DNA of 64,000 nt from Epinephelus fuscoguttatus (lineage: Eukaryota; Chordata; Actinopteri; Perciformes; Serranidae), in contig NC_064752.1 of assembly GCF_011397635.1 (NCBI RefSeq), forward strand, positions 17,501 to 81,500, given 5' to 3'. Every line of letters begins with the position of its first letter. The stretch's first letter is position 1. Below are positions 1 through 9,309 of the stretch, piece by piece. The translations under genes were made by a program, and so were the position numbers. A model generated the notes under the pieces. It was given only the letters and a program-made list of their open reading frames with translations, did no database searches and was not told the origin of the DNA.

Positions 1-606
1 ACACCCTGACAAAAGATCACAGCAACAGGACAAATCTTCTGGGATCAGTTTATTACTGTGCTCACTGCAAAATCAGTCATACTTTGAATCACAGGTTGCG
101 CTCACATTTTCATGGACAATATTTCCAAACTTTTTCATGACTTTTCAAGGACTCATAATGAAGAATTTTCTTTTTCTTTCCCCACTTGCCCGGCGTTTTT
201 CAAACATCAGATTCAAACTCTATGTAAACATAATTGGCACACAGGAAGGGAGAGACAAACTGAGGGAGAACATGACAAAACACACCTGATGGTAAACAAA
301 CATTGTCACACATCCACGCATATTAAAGCTACATTAAGACGCCAGCTTCAGAAAATGAATTTGCCATTATGTTCCATTATATGGAGGGTTATCCACTGAA
401 GATGATTCTAATAATTTCATTATACACAAACAAGTTCTGTGACTTATCATGATTTTGACTAATTCCATGACTTTTCCAGGTTTTCCAGGACCCTTGCAAG
501 TAGAAAATTCATTCAGACTTTAAAGCAGTCTCCTCCTTTTGTTCTTTATCTCACTACTTGAACTTTTCCAGACCTGCAATTTCAATTAAAATTCAGGATT
601 TGGACT
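1..606. other. 3' flank of zinc-finger gene, no gene seen
   Basis: No convincing coding region is visible. Two stretches (about 110-165 and 465-495) repeat a CATGACTTTTCCAGG-like motif that is common in dispersed fish repeats. The rest is AT-rich, and the 3' UTR of the minus-strand zinc-finger gene should lie here. Short open frames have no recognisable domain. Confidence 0.5.
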
Positions 607-2536
607 TCACTGCCCACTTTTCTCAGCATGCTTTATGGAACAGGCCTCTGAAAGCTCTGCCACATGTTTTGCATGTAAACAGTCTCTCTCCTGTATATGT
701 GTGACTTCAACTGGAACCTCTGTGCTCAAGTGATGCACCTTTACACCTGTGTGCGTTCTACAATGCCTTTCCAGTCCTGACTTCTTACTGAATTTTTTCC
801 CGCAGGTCTTGCAAAGGTAGGGTTTCTCACCTGTGTGCGTTCTCATGTGGATTTTTACGTCACCATTACGTCCGAAAGCTCTCCCACATACTTTACAAGT
901 ATACGGCTTCTCACCTGTGTGGATTGTCATGTGCCTTTTCAACACTGATGCGTCACTGAATCTTTTCCCGCAGGTCTTGCAAAGGTACGGCCTCTCACCT
1001 GTGTGGATTCTCATGTGGACTAACAAGTAAGCATTACATCTGAAAGCTCTCCCACATACATTACAAGTATACGGCTTCTCACCTGTGTGCATTCTACAAT
1101 GCCTTCTCAGTACTGATGCGTCACTGAATCTTTTCCCGCAGGTCTTGCAAAGGTACGGCCTCTCCCCTGAATGAGTCCTCATGTGAACTAACAAGTAACC
1201 ATTACGTCCGAAAGCTCTCTCACATACTTTACAAGTATACGGTTTCTCCCCTGAATGAGTCCTCATGTGGGCTAACAAGTGACAATTACGTCCGAAAGCT
1301 CTTCCACATACTTTACAAGTATACGGCTTCTCACCTGTGTGGGTTCTACAATGCCTTTCCAGTCTTGACTTCCTACTGAATTTTTTCCCACAAGTCTTGC
1401 AAAGGTATGGCATCTCACCTGTGTGGGTTCTACAATGCCTTTCCAGTCTTGACTTCTTACTGAATTTTTTCCCACAAGTCTTGCAAAGATATGGCTTCTC
1501 ACCTGTGTGGGTTCTTACATGAGCACTCAATGCTGATGTGTCACTGAATCTTTTCTCACATGTTTTGCAAGAAAACGGCTTCTCACCTGTGTGGATTCTA
1601 CAATGCCTTTTCAATACTGATGCGTCACTGTATCTTTTCCCGCAGGTCTTGCAAAGGTACGGCTTCTCACCTGTGTGGCTGTTCAGGTGTCTCTGCAATT
1701 TTGACTTGCGCTCAAAACCTTTCCCACATACGTCACATTTTAAAGGCTTTTCACCTGTATTTAAGTTTATCACAGCAGAGGTGTGTGGACTGTTACTGTT
1801 CATTTCACTTTCATGATGTCTTTTCTCTGCTTGAAGCTCTGTGTTTCTAGTTGATCCTGAGTCTCCACGCTGGTATTCTTCCTCATCTTGCCTCTCAGCT
1901 ACATGAGAGTTGTGACAGAGCAGCTGCTGCTCACTGGTTGCTTCTGATATCACAGAGCTTATAACTGGTATAATGACGACAGACTCTTCCTCTGCTGCAC
2001 TTTGAGTGTCATCATGAATGAAGTCCAGAGTCTGATCTTCACTCTGCTCACTTTCCTCATCAGCAGGAGTCAACATGAAGCCATCAGTCTCCTGCTTCAC
2101 TACAAGCTGCTCTCCCTCCTGACTGCTGCACACTTCCTCCTCTTCCTCTTTAATCTGTGGAGGCTCTGGCTCCTCTTGCTCCACACTGGACTTCCTCTCC
2201 TCAATACACAGCTGCTGCTCAGGGACAACCTCCTCCTCCTTACACACATGTTGCTGTGGGAGCTCTGGAGGGACACACAACAACACCAACAGCATACTAA
2301 TGTCATGCTACAGCAAATATACACACACAGCACAGGAAATATGTCCTAATTCAACTTTACACACCTGTCCTGTGTAACTTGATTTCAGGCTTCAAAACCA
2401 TATCCAACAGTCTGCGCTGACGATCGATCTCTTCCTCGTACTCGACGATGCTTCTTTTAAAAGCTCCCAATATTTCTTCAGCAGCAGCAGTTAGTCGCTC
2501 GTTGACAAACTCTCTCAAAGACTCAACTGAACACAT
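607..2536 (-). CDS. C2H2 zinc-finger protein, two coding exons, 609 aa
   Basis: Probable nuclear DNA-binding transcription factor. Exon 1 (2536 down to 2365, 57 codons plus one base) starts MCSVESLREFVNERL, the N-terminal module typical of large teleost zinc-finger families. It ends at a GT donor (2364-2363). Exon 2 (2264 to 607) follows the acceptor ccctccag, and the split codon reads E in frame, giving 609 residues. Residues ~60-230 are acidic, Glu-rich and low in structure. Twelve consecutive CX2CX12HX3H fingers follow at about residues 232-562, with TGEKP/TGERP linkers. Fingers alternate between a YLCKTCGK type and a YTCKVCGRAF type, which suggests growth by two-finger duplication. The C-terminus is shifted out of a thirteenth finger (see findings). 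The exact paralogue cannot be named from the sequence. Confidence 0.85.
2365..2536 (-). CDS. Zinc-finger gene exon 1 (N-terminal module)
   Basis: The ATG at 2536-2534 opens 57 codons ending in KLHRT plus one G before GTGTGT. The segment is helical and charged (residues 1-57) and matches the conserved first exon of teleost C2H2 genes rather than a KRAB or BTB domain. The 100-bp intron to exon 2 ends in a pyrimidine-rich ccctccag. Confidence 0.8.
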
Positions 2537-2668
2537 TGTTGTCTAATGTAGGCTACAGTAAATGTGGCTCGATGTTTAATTCATACATTAACCTCCCGAA
2601 GTGAACTCAGTCATTTGCGAAACGCGACTGCCGCCTTTGTTTTATTTACTTCCGCTGGATGTTACACT
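2537..2668 (-). promoter_or_regulatory. Probable promoter/5' UTR of the zinc-finger gene
   Basis: About 130 bp separate the zinc-finger start codon from the 3' tail of an inserted LINE. The core promoter and 5' UTR presumably lie here or within the LINE. No TATA box stands out, and the region includes short CG-containing stretches (GCGAAACGCG-like near 2620). Confidence 0.3.
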
Positions 2669-3435
2669 TCTTCTTCTTCCTCCTATTTAATGGCGGATTG
2701 TAAGCAACGTTCAGGTGCATTACCGCCACCTACTGTACACGCGTGTGTAGCCTCTTCTTTACATTCTACCCATCAATCTTGACTCCCTCAGAAAGTTGAA
2801 CAGTGCTTTCCTCACATCTCTGGTCTTATCTCCTTCTCTCTCTGTCCCTAATGTTCCAGACAGACTGCTGCTCTCACTTTCCTCTGCAGCCTCTCTCTCT
2901 CTGATGCATACTTTACACAGTACATGATTATATGTTCCACATTTTCCTTCACACCACATCTCTCACACTTGTCAGTATTCTTTTTCCCCATTACATTCAT
3001 CGTATCATTCAGACCAGTATGACCGACTCTAAGCCTCATCATGACAATTTCCTCTCTTCTGTTCCTTTCTTTAAAGATTTTTGTCATGACTGATTTTTGT
3101 ATGTTATAATATTTTCTTTTCTTTGAGATAGTTGTAGTACGTATTTCTCAGGTCATCACTTGTTTTCTCCCCCACTTCATTCAGTCTCAGTGCGATTCCC
3201 CCATGGACCTTGAAAAAAGAATAGACTGGGCTGTGTGAATTCTAGTGCATCCAGTCCATACTTTCTGGCCCATTCATTTCCTGTCCAACCAAACCCACTC
3301 CTCTGGAACTTGGAATATTCCCAACAGTCCTTTCTTATTTGAGCTGCAGGGTTCTTTTCCCTACTTCCTTTAAGCTAATAAAACATTCTCTCTCCGCAAC
3401 TCTAAAGGTGTCTCTCCTGCTTCAAATAACAGAGC
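2669..3435 (-). mobile_element. I/Nimb-like LINE, 5'-truncated 3' end
   Basis: On the minus strand the frame at 3087-2848 reads RLRVGHTGLNDTMN followed by CERCGV, then EHIIMYC. This is the cysteine/histidine C-terminal block that follows RNase H in I-group LINEs. A GAA-rich tail (GAAGAAGAAG on the minus strand, 2669-2684) marks the 3' end. The start is lost, and the body carries frameshifts between 2759 and 3087. It sits head-to-head with the zinc-finger gene. Confidence 0.65.
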
Positions 3436-3456
3436 ATTAATGGAAGTTGTCTTCAT

Positions 3457-3592
3457 GGCTCCTGTGCATGAATGTTTTTATTGTGTGGTTGATGGGCTGT
3501 AACTGTTTGTGTGCTACTGTCTTGGCCAGGTCTCCCCTGTAAAAGAGACTGTTAGTCTCAACGGGACTGACCTGGTTAAATAAATAGAATAT
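3457..3592 (+). mobile_element. LINE 3' tail (L2/CR1-like)
   Basis: The sequence contains GTCTTGGCCAGGT, then GTAAAAGAGACTG and TCTCAACGGGACTGACC, ending in a TAAATAAAT tail. This is the 3' tail shared by an abundant fish LINE group. Longer copies are in gene A (16301-16625) and gene B (50866-51720), where the end of the coding part is also present. Confidence 0.55.
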
Positions 3593-3932
3593 AGTCACTG
3601 GTTTAGACACTGTAAGAAGGTCTCAGCTGCTTTAAGCATGTTGCTCTGTCTCAATGACACACAATGGACTACAACTACAGAGAAGAACAGTGATGCGCTA
3701 TGATCCACCTCACACACAAACTAGCAAACAAACGTTCACCTGACACAATGAAGCAGCTCTGTATATTCCATTTATTTAGTGTACTGCCACACTCCTGCAG
3801 CTGTAAGAGGCCTCAACTGCTTTTAACAAGCTGCTGCTGCTGACTCCTCCCTGATAGCTGTAAACTACTGTGATTAACTGGATCAACTCCAAACTGAATT
3901 TGAAACTCAGTATTTATGAATACCTCGTATTT

Positions 3933-4232
3933 ACACTGCTCAAAAAAAATAATTGAACATCAGATCTTGATAAATGAATTATTCAAGTTAAAAATCTCAT
4001 ACGACAAACAGTGGATAATTTGTTGAGAACAAAATGACGTAACAATGGTCAGTGGAAACCAAAATCATCAACCCACTGAGGACTGAATTCAAAATCACAC
4101 TGAAAATCAAAGAAAAATATTGAAATCACAGGCTGAGCCAACCTGATATTAATTTTATCACAGCAGCTCATAATGTGACTCAGTACTGTGTACTGTATGC
4201 ACCCCTGATAACGTCTGGCCGTGCTCCTGATG
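3933..4232 (-). mobile_element. Tc1/mariner remnant, 3' terminal part (copy 1)
   Basis: It begins with the terminal motif ACACTGCTCAAAAAAA. The minus strand at 4276-4049 still reads [11 protein letters not shown] then VLSHIM, a decayed version of the C-terminus of Tc1-family transposases. Copies are at 17993-18291 and 51768-52049, so the insertion pre-dates the duplications. A less decayed relative is at 45534-47390. Confidence 0.6.
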
Positions 4233-4729
4233 AGCAAACTAATAATTATTAGGCATATTATTTGCTTTAAGTCCAATTAATAAGTGACTTTTCTTCTCAC
4301 AGCAGTCAGTGGTCAGTTGTGCACTGCAGGTTCCCCCTGTGTGGTTTACATATTACATAACCTGATGCTCAGTTTTACAGTTTTTCTCCAGTGATTTGAG
4401 ATATTTCTGATAACAGTGTTTAAAGACTGCAAACACAGTGATGCAGTGTTTAGTCCTGTAATTAATGATTACTTTCATTACTGACGTTCGTAAATAGGTC
4501 CCAATCTGTGCATTGGAAGCACTCCTGAAGTTCCAGTATGGAGTCATCAGTCCAAACCGGAACAACTCTACGTACTTTTTTCCTCTTTTTAGAGCTGATT
4601 TATAGGTGGGGACGAGGCCTGTCGCAATATGCGATAAGTCGGTGAATTGCACGGTAAATTAAAAGGGATTCATTGCCATATTCATATTCACACACACACA
4701 CACACACACGCACGCACGCTCCTTTTCAC

Positions 4730-4798
4730 AGCAGCGGCTTCCGGTGAAAACGAAAGCATTTGTCTATTAATGTTAAACTCTAACGTCTCGTGGTTTTG
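4730..4798 (+). repeat. Promoter-like fragment of the third Ig-gene copy, left half
   Basis: Bases 4733-4798 (GCGGCTTCC...TTAAACTCTAAC...GGTTTTG) resemble the region upstream of gene A exon 1 (15640-15711). The similarity stops at 4798, exactly where the I/Nimb-type LINE starts. It resumes at 14591 after the nested elements. Confidence 0.6.
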
Positions 4799-4903
4799 AA
4801 CAGTGGTGGATGGTTGTCGTTTGACGGAAGAAAACGGTTCAGTAGTGAACAAACTGTAATAAGAGCAAAGTTAAACCCTGAAAAGGTCTGTGTAGATGTG
4901 TAA

Positions 4904-6246
4904 ATGGCAGGGTCTGGAGGGAGGGTGAGTGGGGAGAGTATGGATGAAGAATATACTGATTGGAATGAAGTGAAGTTGCGGTACAAAGGGAACGGGAAGA
5001 GAAATCTGAGTCAAGACAGTGGCTCAGATTATACAAGTGAAAATGAGAGAGTGATAAAGAGGAAAATGGATGAGGATAAAATGAAGATCTTGATAAAGTT
5101 CAAAGAAGGGCAAGATATCAAAACTGTTGGACCTGTAGCTTTATCACGCTACCTACAAGGCAGCATTGGAGGAATTGAGAAAGTGAAAAGCTTAAGTGAT
5201 GGAAGTCTTGTTATCTTGTGCAAGAATGAGGGGCAACGAGCCAGAGCTCTCCAGTTTAAACAAGTGTGTAAGAAGGAAATCAGTGCAATTAAAATGTTTA
5301 AGAGCCGAACAAGTGTTAAAGGGGTGATATATGGAATCCCAATTGAAGAAGATCTGGAGAAATTAAGGGAAAACATCAAAGGAGGAACAGTGACGAATGT
5401 GAGAAGACTGAAAACTTGGAGGCTGAGGGAAAAGGTTGATAATATGTCAGTCCTGCTGGAGTTTAACGAAGGAAACTTCCAGATTCAGTGTTTGTTGGTT
5501 TCATGAGATATAATATCAGAGCATATGTTCCTCCACCTCTGAGATGCTACAAATGTCAGAAATATGGACATATTGCAGCCTATTGCAAAGGCAAACAGGT
5601 ATGTGGAAGGTGTGGAGGAGAACATGAATTTGGAAAATGTGAACCTGGAGCTAAGTTGAAGTGCTCAAACTGTGGAGGAGATCATAGCGTGGTCTATAGA
5701 GAATGTGAGGCAAGGAAAAAAGCTAAAGAAATCCAACAGACAAAACATGGGGAAAAAATTTCATATGCTGAAGCTGTCAGGAGAGTCCACGGAAATCAAG
5801 AAACTAAGATGGTGCCAAGACAGGAGGACAAAGGAAAGTGCTGCAAAGTGAAGGAAGATACATTGATTGTCAGTAAAGAAAACGTCCTGTATTTTATGGC
5901 TGAAGTGATTAATTGTACGTTCCAAACAAAACATAGATCGGAGAAAACAGCAATAGTTGTGAAAAGCGCCAAACGCTACCTAGATATAAAAGGGATAACA
6001 TGGGAACAGGTGTATGAAGAGCTGAAAAACAAGGAAAGGCTGAGGAAAGATGAGGTGGCACAGTCACAAGAATTAAAAAGATTTATTCATGAACAAAGAA
6101 ACAAGCCAGATATTATTTGTATTCAGGAAACATGGTTAAAACCTCATCTGAGTTTTGTGATTAATGGTTATATATGTGAACGTAATGACAGAGTAAATGG
6201 TTCCGGGGGAGGATGTGCAACATTCATTAAGCAAGGAATACTATAG
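4904..6246 (+). pseudogene. LINE ORF1 (zinc-knuckle nucleic-acid-binding protein) fused to endonuclease start
   Basis: Residues 1-200 (4904-5506) form the N-terminal ORF1 region, rich in Lys and Glu. The frame is broken at about 5490, and the continuing frame holds three closely spaced Cys/His knuckles at ~5540-5700 that would bind nucleic acid. After position ~6060 the frame encodes the first ~60 residues of an APE-type endonuclease, with the catalytic-type E in IQETW. The frameshift and the internal junction make it non-functional. Confidence 0.7.
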
Positions 6247-6298
6247 TAATACTATAATACTATATACTAATACTATAATACTATAATAATATAGAATC
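6237..6298 (+). repeat. ACTATAAT-type tandem repeat inside endonuclease frame
   Basis: An imperfect array of ACTATAATACT units of about 60 bp splits the endonuclease frame. Coding similarity stops at GIL and resumes at 6300 with the EYIVVQIW stretch. It appears to be a local expansion after insertion. Confidence 0.7.
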
Positions 6299-7135
6299 CT
6301 AGGGGGTGGGAGTAGCTTGGAATATATAGTAGTGCAAATTTGGGGAAAAAATCACAATATGGTTATCATAAATTTTTATAATCCATGTAAAAGAATCAAA
6401 ATAAGCGAAATAGAATTAATAGAAGGCCAAAATGAGAAACAAGTCATATGGTGTGGAGACTTCAGTGCTCATAGTACATTATGTGGAGGAGATAAAACAG
6501 ACCACAATGGGTTGGTAATAGAGGAGATAATGGATAATAAAAATTTGGTATGTTTGAATGATGGCTCTTCAACAAGAATAAGCCATAGATCACAGTCTAA
6601 TTCAGTATTAGAATGAATGAATGAATGAATGAATTTTTATTATTGTGTCATGCACAAAGTGCCCAGCCCAAACAGGCTTACAAGACACCAATAATCAACA
6701 AAAACAGACCAGAAACCAGAGTAGAAACATAAATTACAATTAATATTAGACAAATATCCTATCCTGACGCTTCTTCCATGCTTTAGAAACAAAATTAGCC
6801 AACTTATAAACATTAAAATTAAACAACCATTCCATTTTATCGTCATCAGACCCCCAGAACATTTCTAAATTTTGAACGAATAAATCACTGAATATCTGTG
6901 TTCTTAGATCATCATAGAAAGGACAATACAGAAGAAAATGCGATTCGTTCTCAACTTCTCCCAAATCACACACTTCACATAATCTATCGTCCTCCTGGAG
7001 GTTTTTAAATCTGCCAACTTCGAGGTTCAGAGGGAGGATTCCTGTTCTCAACTGTGCAATTAAAGATCTTTGGCTTCTCGATAGATTTACAGTAACATAG
7101 GATTCAGGGCCAAAGTTATGTTTAATTTGAATATA

Positions 7136-7345
7136 CAGTACAGGCCAAAAGTTTGGACACACCTTCTCATTTAATGCGTTTTCTTTATTTTCATGACTAT
7201 TTACATTGTAGATTCTCACTGAAGGCATCAAAACTATGAATGAACACATGTGGAGTTATGTACTTAACAAAAAAAGGTGAAATAACTGAAAACATGTTTT
7301 ATATTCTAGTTTCTTCAAAATAGCCACCCTTTGCTCTGATTACTG
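7136..7345 (+). repeat. Tc1 left inverted repeat
   Basis: This end and the right end (8555-8763) are reverse complements over roughly 200 bp with very few mismatches. One visible difference is AATGCG here against the complement of CGCATTGAAT at the right end. The outer bases are CAGTACAGGCC. Confidence 0.85.
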
Positions 7346-7548
7346 CTTTGCACACTCTTGGCATTCTCTCCATGAGCTTCAAGAGGTAGTCACCTGAAAT
7401 GGTTTCCACTTCACAGGTGTGCCTTATCAGGGTTAATTAGTGGAATTTCTTGCTTTATCAATGGGGTTGGGACCATCACTTGTGTTGTGCAGAAGTCAGG
7501 TTAATACACAGCCGACAGCCCTATTGGACAACTGTTAAAATTCATATT

Positions 7549-8601
7549 ATGGCAAGAACCAATCAGCTAACTAAAGAAAAACGAGTGGCCATCATTACTT
7601 TAAGAAATGAAGGTCAGTCAGTCCGGAAAATTGCAAAAACTTTAAATGTGTCCCCAAGTGGAGTTGCAAAAACCATCAAGCGCTACAACGAAACTGGCAC
7701 ACATGAGGACCGACCCAGGAAAGGAAGACCAAGAGTCACCTCTGCTTCTGAGGATAAGTCCATCCGAGTCACCAGCCTCAGAAATCGCAAGTTAACAGCA
7801 GCTCAGATCAGAGACCAGATGAATGCCACACAGAGTTCTAGCAGCAGACCCATCTCTAGAACAACTGTTAAGAGGAGACTGCGCGAATCAGGCCTTCATG
7901 GTCAAATAGCTGCTAGGAAACCACTGCTAAGGAGAGGCAACAAGCAGAAGAGATTTGTTTGGGCCAAGAAACACAAGGAATGGACATTAGACCAGTGGAA
8001 ATCTGTGCTTTGGTCTGATGAGTCCAAATTTGAGATCTTTGGTTCCAACCGCCGTGTCTTTGTGAGGCGCAGAAAAGGTGAACGGATGGATTCCACATGC
8101 CTGGTTCCCACTGTGAAGCATGGAGGAGGAGGTGTGATGGTGTGGGGGTGTTTTGCTGGTGACACTGTTGGGGATTTATTCAAAATTGAAGGCACACTGA
8201 ACCAGCATGGCTACCACAGCATCCTGCAGCGACATGCCATCCCATCCGGTTTGTGTTTAGTTGGACGATCATTTATTTTTCAACAGGACAATGGCCCCAA
8301 ACACACCTCCAGGCTGTGTAAGGGCTATTTGACCAAGAAGGAGAGTGATGGAGTGCTGCGGCAGATGACCTGGCCTCCACAGTCACCGGACCTGAACCCA
8401 GTCGAGATGGTTTGGGGTGAGCTGGACCGCAGAGTGAAGGCAAAGGGGCCAACAAGTGCTAAACACCTCTGGGAACTCCTTCAAGACTGTTGGAAAACCA
8501 TTTCAGGTGACTACCTCTTGAAGCTCATGGAGAGAATGCCAAGAGTGTGCAAAGCAGTAATCAGAGCAAAGGGTGGCTATTTTGAAGAAACTAGAATATA
8601 A
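7549..8601 (+). CDS. Tc1-family transposase, 350 aa, D157-D247-E286
   Basis: Catalyses cut-and-paste transposition. I chose the ATG at 7549 (MARTNQLTKEKR), where family similarity starts, rather than the in-frame ATG at 7450. Residues 1-110 are a paired-like helix-turn-helix DNA-binding region with a GRPR hook (59-62). The catalytic triad is D157 (WSDESKF), D247 (FQQDNGPKH) and E286 (NPVEMVWGE). Thirty-eight residues lie between the second D and the E, compared with 34 in Sleeping Beauty-like Tc1. That spacing fits the group described as DD38E/Intruder. No stop or frameshift is present, so it may be recently active. Confidence 0.88.
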   Translation: MARTNQLTKEKRVAIITLRNEGQSVRKIAKTLNVSPSGVAKTIKRYNETGTHEDRPRKGRPRVTSASEDKSIRVTSLRNRKLTAAQIRDQMNATQSSSSRPISRTTVKRRLRESGLHGQIAARKPLLRRGNKQKRFVWAKKHKEWTLDQWKSVLWSDESKFEIFGSNRRVFVRRRKGERMDSTCLVPTVKHGGGGVMVWGCFAGDTVGDLFKIEGTLNQHGYHSILQRHAIPSGLCLVGRSFIFQQDNGPKHTSRLCKGYLTKKESDGVLRQMTWPPQSPDLNPVEMVWGELDRRVKAKGPTSAKHLWELLQDCWKTISGDYLLKLMERMPRVCKAVIRAKGGYFEETRI

Positions 8602-8763
8602 AACATGTTTTCAGTTATTTCACCTTTTTTGTTAAGTACATAACTCCACATGTGTTCATTCATAGTTTTGATGCCTTCAGTGAGAATCTACAATGTAAAT
8701 AGTCATGAAAATAAAGAAAACGCATTGAATGAGAAGGTGTGTCCAAACTTTTGGCCTGTACTG
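8555..8763 (-). repeat. Tc1 right inverted repeat
   Basis: Inverted copy of the left end. It starts just inside the transposase C-terminus, so the last ~15 codons overlap the inverted repeat. Confidence 0.8.
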
Positions 8764-9309
8764 TACGTTCGTAATTTTGGTTTTAATAAAATCTCATTTA
8801 GCCATTTGATCTCAAATCCATCAAGTAACTTTTTTCTGATGGCATCTATGCTGCATGTTAAATTATTGCTAAATATATATTGTAAATCAGCTTCTCCAAA
8901 AATGTAATGAATCTCCTTAACCCATGGTGATTTGTGCAATTTACTCCAAAGAAAAACTTTCTTATTAACTCTGTTATCTGACATATTGAGCAGACGATTC
9001 CACATTCTTATCATTTCACATTTGCGTCTTATTGAGCCAGGAATCCAACCCAAATCACCCTGAACAGCCAAAATAGGGGCAAACTTATAAACACCTAAGA
9101 AGCAGCGTGCAGCTCTGTTTTGAATAGAGTCTGCCACTTTACAGTCTTTAAAACCCCATATCCCTGAAGCATAATTTAATATAGGAGAGACACATGCATC
9201 GTAGAGTTGTGAATAGGTAGAATATCCAAGATCTCTACATATTTTAAGCTTGTTAACAACAGATCCTAGAGCTCTCCCAGCTGAATCCGCCAAGACTTTT
9301 GTTCCAGCT

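Larger units (their letters stand above)
3457..4490 (+). repeat. Duplicated fragment of Ig-gene intron 1 (decayed third copy)
   Basis: 3457-3640 matches 16480-16660 of gene A intron 1. 3640-4490 matches 17700-18535 almost base for base, including the Tc1 remnant inside. A related segment is in gene B at 51560-52330. Its lone presence here, with no exon beside it, suggests a third copy of the Ig-gene unit that lost its exons, or a partial segmental duplication. Relative to A it lacks about 1 kb (A 16660-17700). Confidence 0.75.
4799..6612 (+). mobile_element. I/Nimb-like LINE, 5' part (ORF1 and part of endonuclease)
   Basis: The ORF1 gag-like frame opens at 4904 and runs to ~5506. A frameshift moves it to the frame of 5488-6246, which has three CCHC-type knuckles: CYKCQKYGHIAAYC, then CGRCGGEH and CSNCGGDH blocks. 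Near 6100 it passes directly into an APE endonuclease start (PDIICIQETWL), so DNA between ORF1 and ORF2 was lost. A second endonuclease piece (CGDFSAH) lies at 6317-6612. The element begins after TGGTTTTG (4791-4798), which recurs at 14591-14598 and is a plausible target-site duplication for the whole nested block. Confidence 0.75.
7136..8763 (+). mobile_element. Tc1/mariner transposon, DD38E (Intruder-type), intact ORF
   Basis: A complete 1,628-bp element. It starts CAGTACAGGCCAAAAG and ends with the inverted copy, and is flanked by TA on both sides (7134-7135, 8764-8765). Inverted repeats are about 200 bp long, counting the region of tail homology (7136-7345 against 8555-8763). It encodes an uninterrupted transposase. 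It inserted into the minus-strand LINE after that element had landed. Confidence 0.9.
6746..9293 (-). pseudogene. LINE ORF2 C-terminal domain, split by Tc1 insertion
   Basis: The thumb/C-terminal region (DACVSPILNYASGIWG) is at 9293-8766, and the Cys-rich tail (CEVCDLGEVENESHFLLYC) at 7130-6746. A Tc1 element inserted at a TA (7134-7135 / 8764-8765) separates them. Removing it leaves a one-base frame mismatch, so the element was already damaged or mutated since. Confidence 0.65.

Noticed and set aside
3600..3650. Possible hormone-type or polyadenylation signals near repeated LINE tails
   Set aside because: The AATAAA strings are simply the TAAATAAAT tails of the LINE.
4049..4276. 75-codon frame found three times (also 18109-18336 and partly 51902-52099), a candidate small conserved gene
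   Set aside because: The LIRS...RR...Q motif and ACACTGCTC terminus show it is a decayed Tc1 transposase C-terminus copied with the segmental duplication.
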